Of a stretch of DNA of 64,000 nt, positions 12,059 to 23,467 are shown piece after piece (within the stretch, counting starts at the first letter, position 1; each line of letters starts with the position of its first letter). The translations under genes were made by a program, and so were the position numbers. This DNA comes from Megascapheus bottae. Lineage: Eukaryota > Chordata > Mammalia > Rodentia > Geomyidae. Location: contig JANJXV010000010.1 of the NCBI GenBank assembly GCA_024803745.1, positions 28,314,525 to 28,378,524 on the forward strand, given 5' to 3'. The notes under the pieces were generated by a model that was given only the letters and a program-made list of their open reading frames with translations, made no database searches and was not told where the DNA came from.

Positions 12059-12982
12059 ATTTTTTGATGCTTACTTGTACCTGAAAACAAACACGTCTAG
12101 ACTGGCTTCTTCCATTGAGCCCGTTAAACAAATTTTCTTTCACTATGACAGCTCATTTTCCGGCCTCGCAGTGGCTTATCCTCATCATTATCTTCTTCCA
12201 CCTGTCTGTAGCACTTGACACCCAATTTCCAACACAGGTTCACTTGGTTACTGCTACTTACTGTCCCTCTATACCATTCTTCAAACTGCCCTTTCTTGAC
12301 TTCCTACATACATGCTAAATTTCTTCATTCCTTTTTTACATCAACTCCAAAATTAATCTCCATCAACTTCTTACTTATATCATAACTGCTGGCTGGGACA
12401 TTTTTATCTTAACTTCCGGAATCATTCGTACCAATATCACAATATACTTATATTAGGTAGTTTAATAAATACTTAAGTTAAATTTTCTAAGCATAACTCT
12501 TGATTTCTACTCTAAACATTTCTTTTCCACATGTTCTGCTAAGTTGACTTTTTTTTTTTTAAATTTGGAAGCTTCTCTTTAGAGAAGGTGACTAAGCATT
12601 GACAATGTCACAATTTGTCCTCCCATATAAACAAATAATTAATTGCCATTTGCTGAGGGAGGAAATCTACATTGTCATAAATAAACAAAATCTGTAAAGC
12701 AGCTAATATCATTAGTTAGGGCTCCATAACTCATGTTTGGATATGACACATTGTAGGTTGGGACTTCATACATATTATTGATTTAGAAGCTAACTAAACA
12801 CACACACAGTTATCTTAGAAAAAATATTCTAAAATTGTCAAATTCCTGATAGACCAGAATTAAAATTATCCCCAAAATTTCCAAAATTCATAAGTTATTG
12901 GACAATTATTGTGCTCTTTAATGAACTAAAGTGACAATATTTTGCAAATACCTAAGATTGATTTAACTTCTATATGGAATTT
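12059..12982. other. Unique intronic sequence
   Basis: No recognisable feature. A T run at 12550-12560 and a short (CA)n near 12800 are minor. Confidence 0.4.
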
Positions 12983-13168
12983 GAAACAACTAATTTTTGG
13001 GGGGGGGCCAGTCCTGAGCTCAGAGCCTGAGCACCGTCCTTGGACTTTCTCAAGGCTTAGAACTCTATCACTTGAGCCTCAGCACCACTTCCAGCATTTT
13101 TCTATGTACGTGGTGCCGAGGAAGCACTCTACCACTAGGCCAAACTCCTGGCCCCGAAACAGCTAATT
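12983..13168 (-). mobile_element. IDL-Geo SINE with deleted head segment
   Basis: The element runs 12996-13155. Its antisense Geo part is complete, but the ID head jumps from GGTGCCGAGGA to AGCACTCTACCACTAGG, losing about 30 bp that contain the B-box-like motif. Flanks share GAAACA(A/G)CTAATT (12983-12995 and 13156-13168). The tail is a G run where other copies have poly-T. Confidence 0.92.
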
Positions 13169-13563
13169 CTTATCAGACTCATTTCATTCTTTCATTAGTT
13201 TTGTTCATTCCATAAGCAAGTCACTGTTCCTAGACTTTTAAATCTTCTGCAATTACTTTGTCTTAAGAAACTCCATTGAGAACTTAAGAAAGAACCATTG
13301 AGAAGGCTATTACAAGAAATTATAGGAACAATAAAACATAAATTTTAATAAGACAATTGAAATAGTTTTCACTTTTCATGTTCCCTTCCCAGGTTGATAG
13401 AAGGTAGCATATAATACAACTGTAGTTTTAACTCAGAATATTAAAATTTGTCTGTTGCTTATTGTCTTGTGAGAAAAGTGATTTTTTAGACACTAATCTC
13501 TATAAACAGTATTACCCATATTGATTAGCAAAGTCTTAAGTAATCAAATATATTTTGCTATGA
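13169..13563. other. Unique intronic sequence
   Basis: No recognisable feature. Confidence 0.4.
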
Positions 13564-13588
13564 CTCTCTCTCTCTCTCTCTCTCTCTG
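13564..13588. repeat. (CT)n microsatellite
   Basis: About 12 CT units. Confidence 0.96.
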
Positions 13589-13999
13589 TCTTGTTTACAG
13601 ATTTTATGGTAAATTTCATGCAATAAATGCATTTTTTTCACTTCAATACAGTAATCTCCAGGGCAAATTTCTTATATTCTTCTAGCAAAACCAACATTCC
13701 ACTATGTAATACATTTAATTATGGATGATATGTCATTAAATACATACTAATGTACTATGAAATGGCTTATAAACTCCCAAATATGCCATATTGTTCTTCA
13801 ATGTGACTATTATAACCTTCCATATGAAATATTTTTACTTATAAAATATATTTTCTCCAAGTAAAATATTACGTATGCCATATCATAACAACCTTCAAAG
13901 CAATAATAATATCCATTTGAAACCTTTGGAAAGGCTATTTTTGTAAATCTAATTTATTGAAACATAAAAATAACTGTTTGGAACAAATTTCATGATTGC

Positions 14000-14042
14000 C
14001 TTTCTTTCTTTCTTTTTTCTTTCTTTCTTTCCTTCCTTCTTT

Positions 14043-14097
<55 letters not shown>

Positions 14098-14114
14098 TTT
14101 CTTTCTTTCATTTC
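14000..14114. repeat. (CTTT)n-(CTTG)n compound microsatellite
   Basis: CTTT units, then CCTT, then about 13 perfect CTTG units, then CTTT again. Its minus strand produces a lysine/glutamine/alanine/serine repeat frame that is not a gene. Confidence 0.96.
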
Positions 14115-14564
14115 CATAAGGGCAACATATATAGCTTTAAGTATATAAGAACTCTTTCTGGGTGTTGAAATATCAATCAGTGTTGCTCACACAAAAAAAA
14201 GAGAAGCAGCAATTACCAAAAGCAAGTTTAAAAGATTTAGAATCATTCCAAAATCTCAAACGCATAGGAAAAGATAGATGCATGCCATCAGTATCGGTTT
14301 AACCTACAAATTTCACATCATTATAAAAAATGTTCCTATGATTACAAAATGCAAAGCATAAATCAATTCTTGAGGCAAGAATAAAAATCACAAACATGAA
14401 TCTGATCACTCTAATGCATTTTTGCTTTGAAGGCCATAGTGCTTCCAGGAAAGTGTTGTAAATGCATACATGTCTATATATGAACATATCTTTTAAAAGC
14501 AAATGCAAGGCCTTAACTGAAATTTTTTCTTTTAAGAACATCATGGGCCATGGTTATACTAGTA
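14115..14564. other. Unique intronic sequence
   Basis: No recognisable feature. The 81-codon minus-strand frame has no support. Confidence 0.4.
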
Positions 14565-14640
14565 ATGCACCCATTACCTGACAAATGTAACTGTAACCCC
14601 TCTATATATTATTATCCCGACAATAAAATACAATAAAGAA
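14565..14640 (+). mobile_element. Very short L1 3' end
   Basis: GTAATGCACCCATTACCTGAC, TGTAACTGTAACCCCTCTAT and CCCGACAATAAAATACAA form the terminal 75 bp of an L1 of the older class A lineage, strongly 5'-truncated. Confidence 0.8.
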
Positions 14641-14756
14641 CATTTACCAGTGTCACCTGGGCATCATCATCATACAGGTATTGTGTCTGCTGTTATTGGT
14701 ATGAATCCAACCACAAAGATACCCAAAATTATTCTCAGAGGATGGTACTGTGGCAC

Positions 14757-14758
<2 letters not shown>

Positions 14759-14837
<79 letters not shown>
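14759..14837. repeat. (GA)n microsatellite, about 39 units
   Basis: An uninterrupted AG run. It gives the arginine/glutamate frame at 14650-14916, which is spurious. Confidence 0.98.
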
Positions 14838-14840
<3 letters not shown>

Positions 14841-15008
14841 TTATTTCAGCCTGGAGGATTTAAAAACTTTTTATGTCTATACAACACAAACAAGTGTAAT
14901 TACTTCAGTACAATAAAAAATTGAACAAGTAGAGTGGATGAATGTGACAGGTGCATCGTATATTCATGTAAGGAAATAGTATAGTGGATTGCATTGTGAG
15001 GGGGAGGG

Positions 15009-15232
15009 TCATGGGGCTTGAACCCAGTGCATGGATGCTGTCCCTGAGCTCTTCAGCTCAAAGCTTCTGCCCTACCCCTTAAGCCACAGTGCCACTTCCA
15101 GTTCTCTAGAGATTAATTGGACATCAGAGTTTCATGGCCTTGTAGTGCCTGGGCTGGTTTTGAACTTCAATCCACAGATCACAGCCTCCTGAATAACTAG
15201 GATTACAGGCATGAGCCAACACACTCAGGGCA
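15009..15232 (-). mobile_element. 7SL/B1-like + Geo SINE
   Basis: Plus strand reads CATGGGGCTTGAACCCAG, CCCTGAGCTCTTCAGCTCAAAG, TTAAGCCACAGTGCCACTTCC, ATTAATTGGACATCAGAG, GTGCCTGGGCTGGTTTTGAAC, then AGCCTCCTGAATAACTAGGATTACAGGCATGAGCC. A nearly full-length antisense copy. Confidence 0.93.
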
Positions 15233-15324
15233 GTGGATTTCTTTAAGCTGTACAATTAATGGGCTAATAATTAGAATCATAAAAGTAAAGTAAAAATAAA
15301 AGCATTTCATACTATATAGACATA

Positions 15325-15510
15325 ATGATTATTATATAGATTAATATGTATCTATGACATAAAAAGTCTCAGCTTAATTTTAATTTTGTTCTTAAATCTA
15401 AGTGCCATTGATTACATATAGAAATTCCATTCTTGAATACTTGTTTGTTGAACGTGACATTTGAAATATGATGATAGTGTTAATAAAATCTTCTAATAAA
15501 AAGAAAAAAA
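15325..15510 (+). mobile_element. L1 class B 3'UTR end
   Basis: Sense copy of the class B terminus: CTCAGCTTAATTTTAATTTTG, CTAAGTGCCATTGATTACATATAG, ATTCTTGAATACTTGTTTGTTG, ACATTTGAAATATGATG and AATAAAATCTTCTAATAAAAAG. The same blocks appear at 36000-36185 (+), and in antisense at 29163-29330 and 51168-51345. Confidence 0.8.
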
Positions 15511-17099
15511 GTAGTTCAATTAAAATAACTAAAATATTATACTTTTTCAAAATCTAGATATTCTGCCTTTTCTGGTAGTTATGATTAATAGAATGGGCTC
15601 TTTCTCCTCCAGATAGCTATTATCAGTTTAAATTTAACAAAGCGCCAGATATCTCCAATTTCTATCAGCCAAATTCTTTATAGTAGCTACCTAAACCTTA
15701 GTCTTACTTTTGTTCCCCTTCTTATATTAAGTAACCTACTTACCCTTAAGAACACATGAGGCTTAGTAACATTTACACTCATCTTGAACAAATATTTTTG
15801 AATTCTTAAATCTGTGATTATAAGGTATCAGATACTGACTTTGAAATGTACGATGGTATGATGGGATATAAGGACACTGTGATAATATTTGTTTTTCCTT
15901 CAATTCTCTCATTCATTTTAGTATTGTCATTATGACAGCTGCAACTACAAAATGATCCATAACCTTTGATTTCATCTTTGCCCAGGGGTATCACATTAGC
16001 AAGTTTTTAATCTTTTCAAGACACCTACTTCCTTTTATCCACAAAGATTTCTATCTCTGATTCATCCATTTCTGAAACTAGAATGTAGGTGGAAAAGTTT
16101 CTAGCTATTAATTTGTATGAAATTTAGTGTTCTTTCATGTTTTTGTTCTAAAAGAACATCTTGCTGAATCATATAAAATAGTGGACTTTTCATCGTTTTG
16201 GAAAGTTATGCTGCATACTTTATGAACAGTAATTAAAAACTTGAACCTTTGAACTTCAGTAATAATTCTAAAGTAAAAAGTGTTACTTTCTAAAAGAGAT
16301 TATTGCTTAATTGGACAAGAATGCTAATTAAGTGAGGGAAAACCTGTAAGTTAAGTTTCAAGCCATAGTTTTCTACAGCCTTTACTTTTATTTTCAGGAA
16401 GTTGTAAAGAAAGGCCTCTCCTTGCCATTTTCTTCTACTTGGCTATTTTAATAATATTAAATTATATTTTGTGGCTTATGTTCACTTAATTTTAATGACT
16501 TTTCTATGAAAATATATTAGTATACTGACCCAGAGAACAATTTGAGAAACAGTTAATTTATATAGAAATAAAACTGGCCTACTCTATTTTTTGTAAATAA
16601 GTTATACATTTTAATTTAGAGTTCAAGATTTAGCACTTCTTTATCAATTACACTTCACACTTATCTTTAGAAGCATATATTTGATCTAAACTTCTCAATT
16701 CCAGATGCATTTGCTCAATAAATATATAAATACATCAATGTTATATTCTCTGAAGATTTACAATATTTATAGTCTGTTCTTCAACATTTTAGAAACAACT
16801 TCAAGGAAATAAATTTATTTAGGCTTTATCTAGTATTTGTCCTTATCTATTCATTATAGGATGTAGGAATAGTTGATAAATGCCACTGAGGGGAAAAAAA
16901 ACATTTTGTCTCTCCTATGCAGATTTTAACCCTTAGAAATGAATGATTGGAATCTAAAATAAGTTCTGTTTGAGGATGAGTTTCAGTGGGAGAGGGGTAA
17001 AAAGAAGAGTATGTAGGCGGGATAGACATGCAGGAAGTACTTAATTCACAGAAGTGCAAATGAAAAATGAAACATGTTGAGATTGTTATGTCATTTTTT
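15511..17099. other. Unique AT-rich intronic sequence
   Basis: 1.6 kb with no recognisable feature. Confidence 0.4.
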
Positions 17100-17460
17100 T
17101 TAATGACTAATGAGACTAAATCAGTAATGCAAAGTCTTTCATCAAAGAAACATCCTAAGAACAGATGGCTGAAAAGCTAGCTGCTATCCAAACACTGAGA
17201 TAGAATCTTAAATTATTTCAAGATTTGAAGGAGGAAATTCTTCCTAGTTCCTTCCAAGAGGGCAACACCATTCTTATTCCAAAACAGAACTTGTCATGAA
17301 GAAACTACTGGCCATATTCTTGATGATCATACACGCGAACATTTTCAACATAATTTAAGCGAATTCAGTCCAAATGGATTTGAAAAATACTCAATTGCAT
17401 GTCCAAATGGGATTTATAGTAGAAGGTTCATCCTGTACAGATCAATATTCCTAGCATCAC
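17100..17460 (+). mobile_element. Ancient L1 ORF2 (RT-region) relic
   Basis: GAAGGAGGAAATTCTTCCTAG, CAACACCATTCTTATTCC, TACTGGCCATATTCTTGATGATCATA and TCCAAATGGGATTTATAG resemble the L1 stretch encoding '[38 protein letters not shown]'. Reading frames are destroyed. This is pattern recognition only. Confidence 0.55.
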
Positions 17461-17934
17461 CTCCCCTTCACAGAATGAAGGATCCATCTAACCCATCTGA
17501 ACATCACACTGCATTTAGAAAAGGATCATATAAGGAGACAGGAAGCTGAAACTTTATAAGGGTCAGGCCCTGCCTTTTAAAATCATTTTCAAGACAGCTC
17601 AGGAGTCTCATGTAAACCAGCTCTTTCCAGTGCTGCACACCACTTGGGCCCACTTGGGCCCCACCTCTTAAGGGTTCCACTACTTCTCACATGAAGGACC
17701 ACACCTCTAACATAAACTTGTCAGGAAGGAGCAACATGTCCACCAATGGAAAGCAAAGGCTACTCGTCTTCCTGTCCTTCATATACACATACTTTTTATT
17801 AGCTAGGATATTTTAAAAGTTTTTTTGATGGATCTATAATATGATTTTTATACAACAAACAACAAAATAAAAAAGGGATCAGGAAACAGGGAATGGAGCT
17901 GAAGGCGTCTCTGAAATTTTATTTTTATTATGAC
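17461..17934. other. Unique intronic sequence
   Basis: Contains a short tandem CACTTGGGCC duplication at 17642-17662. No gene seen. Confidence 0.4.
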
Positions 17935-18083
17935 AAGAATTAATTCTTGGGGGGTGTGGGGGGGAGGGTAATGGGTACCAAGACATGTGAGAGGGTATCA
18001 ATGTATGTGAATTAATGCACCTTCTATCTGGCAAATATCATGTAACCCTTTTACTAATTACAATAAAAAAAGAATTAATTCTT
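17935..18083 (+). mobile_element. Young, tiny L1 (class A) with perfect 14-bp target-site duplication
   Basis: Only about 120 bp of L1 3' end (17949-18069): a G-rich block, GGTACCAAGACATGTGAGAGG, GTATGTGAATTAATGCACC, TTCTATCTGGCAAATATCATG and AATTACAATAAAAAA. It is flanked by identical AAGAATTAATTCTT copies at 17935-17948 and 18070-18083. The perfect duplication indicates a recent insertion. Confidence 0.96.
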
Positions 18084-18919
18084 CAGCTCAGGTTTAAGAG
18101 TGATAGCTATTTCCTGCAGTGATTATCCACTATTGACATTTTCTTCTATGCTGTATGAGTATGAAAGCCTTCCAGTCAGAAAATAAAACAAATTCATATG
18201 TGGAGTGGTAAGACAGGGTGACTTTGGAAAACTGTGTTTTCAATTTGGTAATGGAGGTGGCACTGGAGGAAATCCACTTTATTCTTGCTTGTGAACAGCT
18301 TGTGTTGCTCACAAGGAATGTAGGGCAGTGGCAAGCTTTATTTCGGTAGCTCTATCTAGATTTGGTCAGAGATCAGAATAATCAGCAGATGGGTTGAGTA
18401 GACTACTGAAGTGTGGCTCTGCCACCAAACAGTCCTCCTTCCCTCTGAGCCTCAGCCTGATGCCTCCCATAATAGCAGTGTGGGATTTCTCACCTGGTAT
18501 TGACAAGGTGCTCCAAACTTTGACAGCTCAAGAACATTGAGGCTTTCCTCATGGATGTCAGGGATAGAGGCTAAAAATATATAGTTAGAATCGTCATAGA
18601 TACATTTGAGAGAAGACTGTTTTGGCCTTGGTTGCTCCTGTCATATGTCACCATAGACACCTAGCAACAGGGAGAGGTATATAAATAAATCTCCCAGATT
18701 TAGATTTGTACCCCAAAGTGAAAAATATCAAAAGACCTGTACTCTCCTCCAGGGCATTGCATAGGAGTGTGTACTGAGGGCAGGGGGCAGCATGGAAAGT
18801 CCTCCCACATAAGGTTTAGATTAGCTTTGTGTAATCCTTATTTATTGAACTATAATTATGTATTAGTTGACAGTCTGAAGATTTTGGGGGGCTTTGTGTA
18901 TGTATGTGCATGGATGCAT
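18084..18919. other. Unique intronic sequence
   Basis: No recognisable feature. Confidence 0.4.
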
Positions 18920-18936
18920 ATGTGTGGTGTGTGTGT

Positions 18937-18977
<41 letters not shown>
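18920..18977. repeat. (TG)n microsatellite
   Basis: TG units with one TA interruption. Confidence 0.97.
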
Positions 18978-18979
<2 letters not shown>

Positions 18980-19014
18980 TTGAAGTATGAGTCTTGTTTT
19001 GCTTAGCTAGTGCT

Positions 19015-19140
19015 CTTTCATCAGAACCAGGCCTCTCTATCCTGGCTTAGGACTTTTATGCCTCAGGTGCCTTTGATTTGCCATCCTCCGGGTCTTAGCA
19101 GCTTGGGTAGTGAGTCTTACATGCATGACCATTGGCAACT
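19015..19140 (-). mobile_element. Degenerate 7SL-like SINE fragment
   Basis: TTTGATTTGCCATCCTCCGGGTCTTAGCAGCTTGGGTAGTGAGTC and CATGCATGACCATTGGC fit the antisense 7SL head pattern, with many changes. Confidence 0.5.
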
Positions 19141-19604
19141 AGCTTTAGTAGAAGGATTAAAAAGCACCGCTTACTTTTCCTGTCACTATATTTTTTAAAG
19201 TGTAATATAAATGGTTGTTGTTCATTACTGTCTACATTCATTCTGCTAGATTAAGATTCATGACAGCAAAGAAATTTGTCAGGTGTTGCTATTATTTTCA
19301 ACTATGTAAAAAAGGAAGTATTATCTCACAGCTGCTCCTTGAGTGTTGGTGAGATAAATCAACTGTTGGAAAAAAAAAAGAATGCCAGAGAAATGAAAGC
19401 CTTTATCAAGGAAAACATGATGGAGAAGCCACAGTCAGAATATTCCATGTTCAGTAATTGTCATTGAACATTTTATATCTGAAGAAAGCATATCAGTTAA
19501 ACATGAGATTGAGACCTATTATGTGTAAAATTATAAACAAAATAGTGTAAGCTAATGTTCCTCAGCTTTTGACATTATTTTAATGCAATTACCAGATCAT
19601 CATT

Positions 19605-19856
19605 AAAACCATTATCTAGGGCCGGGAGTTTGGCCTAGTGGTTAAAGTGCTTGCCTAGCATGCATGAAGACCCGGGTTCGATTCCTCGATATCACATACA
19701 TAGAAAAAAGCCAGAAGTGGTGCTGAGGCTCAAGTGGTAGAGCTCTAGCCTTGAGAAAGTCCAAGGACAGTGCTCAGGCCCTGAGCTCAAGCCCAGGACT
19801 GGCAAAAAAAAAAGCAAAAAAAACCAAAAAAACAAAACAAAAAAAACCATTATCTA
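19605..19856 (+). mobile_element. Reference-quality IDL-Geo SINE
   Basis: The element runs 19619-19842. Its ID-like head has GTTTGGCCTAGTGGTTAAAG (A-box-like) and CGGGTTCGATTCCTCG (B-box-like), followed by a linker ATACATAGAAAAAAG. The Geo monomer follows, with GAGGCTCAAGTGGTAGAGC at 19725-19743 and CCCTGAGCTCAAGCCC at 19779-19794, then an A-rich tail. Perfect 14-bp flanking repeats AAAACCATTATCTA lie at 19605-19618 and 19843-19856. The overlapping 112-codon frame is spurious. Confidence 0.97.
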
Positions 19857-20220
19857 TTGGCTATCTCATATTCTTGAATATGCTGATTAAATTGTTACCT
19901 GCTAAGGAGCAAATCCTAATAAATATTTTGTATATCACTATATTCCTTTTTAGTTCTAAGAAGCAAGCTGTAGATTTACAGAGTTTGATTATATTTGGTT
20001 TATGGGCATTGGTTAGGAAAATTTCCATTTTAAAAACAGGGACAGAGTTTCAGGTAGGATTTCTAAATAGGAAACTGGTATTATTCTAAATGCCTTTCAA
20101 TTTTTTGTAGTCATTAGAAAGATATTAGGCTTTTTTCAGTTTTTCAGTTTATTGAAGGGAGATACAGTACTGTAAATTTTATTGTCAACGGATGGACTAC
20201 ATGAGTATATAAACACACTG

Positions 20221-20439
20221 GTCTTCTAGACATTTTTTTGCAGATTATGGGGCTTGAATTCAGGGCCTGAGCACTGTCCTTGGACTTTTCTCAAGGATAG
20301 AGCTCTACCACTTGAGTCACAGCACCACTTCCAGCTTTTTTCTATGTATGTGGTACCGAGGAACCAAACCCAGGTCTTCATGCATGCTAGGCAAGCACTC
20401 TACCACTAGGACAAACTCCCAGCCACAAGTCTTCTAGAC
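20221..20439 (-). mobile_element. IDL-Geo SINE with a 7SL-Geo-type tail
   Basis: The element runs 20232-20428, flanked by GTCTTCTAGAC at both ends. The head (GTACCGAGGAACCAAACC, GCAAGCACTCTACCACTAGG) is IDL type. The 3' end reads ATTATGGGGCTTGAATTC, which is typical of the 7SL/B1-like-Geo family rather than TGCCAGTCCTGGGC. Confidence 0.93.
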
Positions 20440-21600
20440 TCATAATCCAATAATCATAGTCTGTTTATGAGAGGAAACTTAAATTATATCATTCAGTAAA
20501 AGCAGGTTTTCTTTATGCTTGGAGATATCTTATTCATATGGTTTCTTAAAGCTTTCTTTCAATCTCTGTAAATTCTAAGGCCATTGTAGTAATTGATTAT
20601 TTTGAAGTTAAAGTAGATATGAATAAAACATTATGAGTATATGAGTAATTAACTTTCTTATGATACATGAACAAACATGTATAGAAAGTTTTCCAGAGAT
20701 ATGTTCTTCCTGAAGAAAAGGTATACAGACTGCACTGTAACCATTCTTATAAGAAAAAAAAAGTATAAAACAATTATTTTTCCCTTGTCCTGTAATAAAA
20801 ATGTACAAGATCCTTGTGGGAGTGGTTCTGTTTCTGGAGGGATAAAACTATCCGTAACTTTTCTAATAATAGCCCATGGCTCATTTTGTGGCTCATGTCT
20901 CTTTTTATGTCAGTTTGGCTCTTTTTCCAGAGAATGAACATCATAATTCAGTAAGCCACATAGATTTGTTACATGTAGTTTTGAACTCAAAGGATAAGAA
21001 TGAAAATTTCCTATGCATATTACATTATATAGCTCATTATATGCAAAACTCTCATTATGAAAGTTCTATACTATCTCAGTTGTGTTGTAATCATTGTCTA
21101 ATCTGTGATTTCCTGCTCTTTAATTTTGTGAAAACAAGCAAATGGTGCCCCCTCCTCAAAAGCAAAATAAAAGTTATTGTAGTTCATTTAAATGATAAAA
21201 AACTTGATTTATTACAGAATGTCTTTGCCAAAATTCGCATTATATTATGATTATAAACAAATGAAGCACTCAAGATACAGTACTAAACCTTAAGAAGCTG
21301 AAGATTTATTGAGTTTCTTCATGATGATCCTTAGAATCAGATATGATTCTAAAACATTGCTAAGGTCTTTTCAAAGAACTGTATGGCTAAACACTTGATA
21401 GAGTCCAATAACTCTTTGTTGTGTCAGGAACACTCATGTAAAGCATTATAGGATGTTCATTTTATTTGAGATATTTTCCTAAGCATGCATTCATAGTTAC
21501 TCATTTTAATGCTCACAACAGTCTTTTGGGCTAGATATTATATTGCCATTTAATTGTATTGGTATATGTATACTATTCTTTTCTCTTACAACTAGCAACT
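20440..21600. other. Unique intronic sequence
   Basis: Contains overlapping 86- and 124-codon plus-strand frames (20677-20937, 20876-21250) with no familiar domain, no splice context and ordinary AT-rich composition. Not called as genes. Confidence 0.45.
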
Positions 21601-21645
21601 ATAAGAAAACACACACACACATTAAGATATATAAGACTATGTATG

Positions 21646-21881
21646 TGTATTTTTTTCAGTATTCGGGCTTGAAATCTGGGCCTGTACACTGGCCTTGAGC
21701 CTCCTTTAATCAAGGCTAGTACTTTACACTTGATTTACAGTACCAATCCCAGCGTTTCCTGAGTAACTTATCGATGCAGGAGTCTCATGGACTTTCTTGC
21801 CCAGGCTAGCTATGAACCATGATCCTCAGATGTCAGCCTCCTGAGTAGGTAAGATTATAGGCATGAACCACTGGTGTCCAG
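21646..21881 (-). mobile_element. 7SL/B1-like + Geo SINE
   Basis: GGGCTTGAAATCTGGGCC, AATCAAGGCTAGTAC, CAGGAGTCTCATGGACTTTC, TTGCCCAGGCTAGCTATGAACC, then CAGCCTCCTGAGTAGGTAAGATTATAGGCATGAACC. Antisense Geo then 7SL head. Confidence 0.9.
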
Positions 21882-22147
21882 AGAAGAAGAACATGTATTT
21901 TAAAAAGATCCTTCATCCTTATCCACTCCTCTGTACAGCCACCATCACTGATCAGTTTTCTTTTTCAGTATGGGGCAGTACCCTATTGACTTCTCATGAC
22001 TGGCTTCCCTTTGGGCTACTTGTGTCTACAACTCAAAAAATCAGACACTATACATTACAATTATGAAAAATCATAGGTGAGACAGGCCAATGAAGGTTTC
22101 TTTCTCCTCTTAGAGAAGAGGGGAAACAAGGAATAGACTACATAGTA

Positions 22148-22228
22148 ATATATATTTAATATGTATCTAATACATCTAATGCAATCTAATATATAAATCT
22201 AATCTAATATATCTAATGTACATGTAGT
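22148..22228. repeat. ATCTAAT-type AT-rich tandem-like repeat
   Basis: The words ATCTAAT and AATATAT recur irregularly about eight times. Confidence 0.65.
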
Positions 22229-23467
22229 GGTCTATAAAATTCAAGTATTACATATCTGATAAGTAAAAATGTTTACGTGCAACTTCTATAAGAATACCTA
22301 AAAATTCTATATGCAATAAAATGCATATGAATAAAATAAAGTTTTTTTTGTTTTTTTTTTTTTAAGAGAAAATGGTTCCTTTGTGTCCACTGTTAAACTT
22401 AGACTAGTCTCGGAAAGAATCCTAGGCAGGAGTAAGAACTGAAGAGCCTCAGATGCCATTATGACCTGCCAGAGGCATTTAGTGTTTGAAAGAGATTGCA
22501 CTGTCATCTAAACACTGTGCAATCACATGGAAATTTGGCTGCCTGCTTCCTTCTGGGAAAGCTGTGGGTCTGGCAACCTTAGTGTGTGTTCCCACAGGAC
22601 AGCCAGTGACCGCCCATGGAGCACCAGCTGGTCCTTAAACAAACCCTGCCCCCTAGAGTTCATTACAGCCTCTACCTATTGTCTCTGTGAACTAATTCAT
22701 GGTTTTCTTTTGTTTGGTATCCTCTGCAGGCATTTAAGTTGGAACCTGTGAATGAGAGACACACAGTCTTGATCTCTGTACTATCAAACACTATAATCAG
22801 GGATATTTTGTGCAATTCTGGGTGAATACTTTTCATCATCAACATGAAATTGAGCACATTTGCTTAGAAAGACTAGAGTACTAACTGGCTAGATATCTCA
22901 GTTGTTCTTTTTAATATTTGGAAAAGAAAACAAAGGATTTAAAAAGAAATTCTCCCAAGTGCTTTAAATGACAAATATCTGAAAAAGCAAAAAAAAAAAT
23001 GATGGTTTAATCCTTTAATTTTCTGGGCAAAGTGAATTAGCATTTTACTGATATTCTAGTTTTCTATTTACTTGTGAAAGATAATTTTTCAATCAATATC
23101 ATGTGAGATATTAACGGATTTTGCAATCCTAGTAACTTTAAGTGAGTAATGTTTGATTTTCTCACTCGGTTTCAGTTTTAAACAGAATGGGTATTTTAAT
23201 ATCACCAGTAGGTTAACTTTTCAACTTACTTGTTTACAAATTAATCAAAGAGAAAAGCTGTTTTTCCTCAGAGCTTACCTGTTTGCAAATTCCTGTCACT
23301 AAAGGGTTCCAGTGCATTACACAAGTGTGTTCTTTTGTTAATGGACAGTGTGGCACAGGTAATTAACTGTGAAGTCATTATGGCTGTTCTGTCTGGTGAC
23401 AGTTTTGTTTGCTGATCATAGATTAATGAGCATGTCAAATGTTTCTTTCTGCATCTTGTTATTTCAG
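22229..23467. other. Unique sequence upstream of the exon (end of intron 1)
   Basis: Relatively GC-balanced around 22530-22740 but with no convincing exon. The stretch ends with the acceptor tract: GTTTCTTTCTGCATCTTGTT then ATTTCAG at 23461-23467. A possible branch point ATTAATG lies about 40 nt upstream. Confidence 0.5.

Noticed and set aside
13935..14117. Lysine/glutamine/alanine/serine repeat protein
   Set aside because: Translation of the (CTTG)n/(CTTT)n microsatellite.
14650..14916. Arginine/glutamate repeat protein
   Set aside because: Translation of the (GA)n microsatellite.
19668..19700. tRNA-Ala-like sequence
   Set aside because: It is the head of an IDL-Geo SINE with linker, Geo module, A tail and target duplication, not a functional tRNA gene. 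The same holds for the other IDL-Geo copies.
20876..21250. 124-codon plus-strand open frame
   Set aside because: No recognisable motif, overlaps another frame, and no splice sites or conservation evidence in hand.
22527..22760. Possible upstream exon in a GC-balanced patch
   Set aside because: No clear acceptor/donor pair and no familiar peptide.
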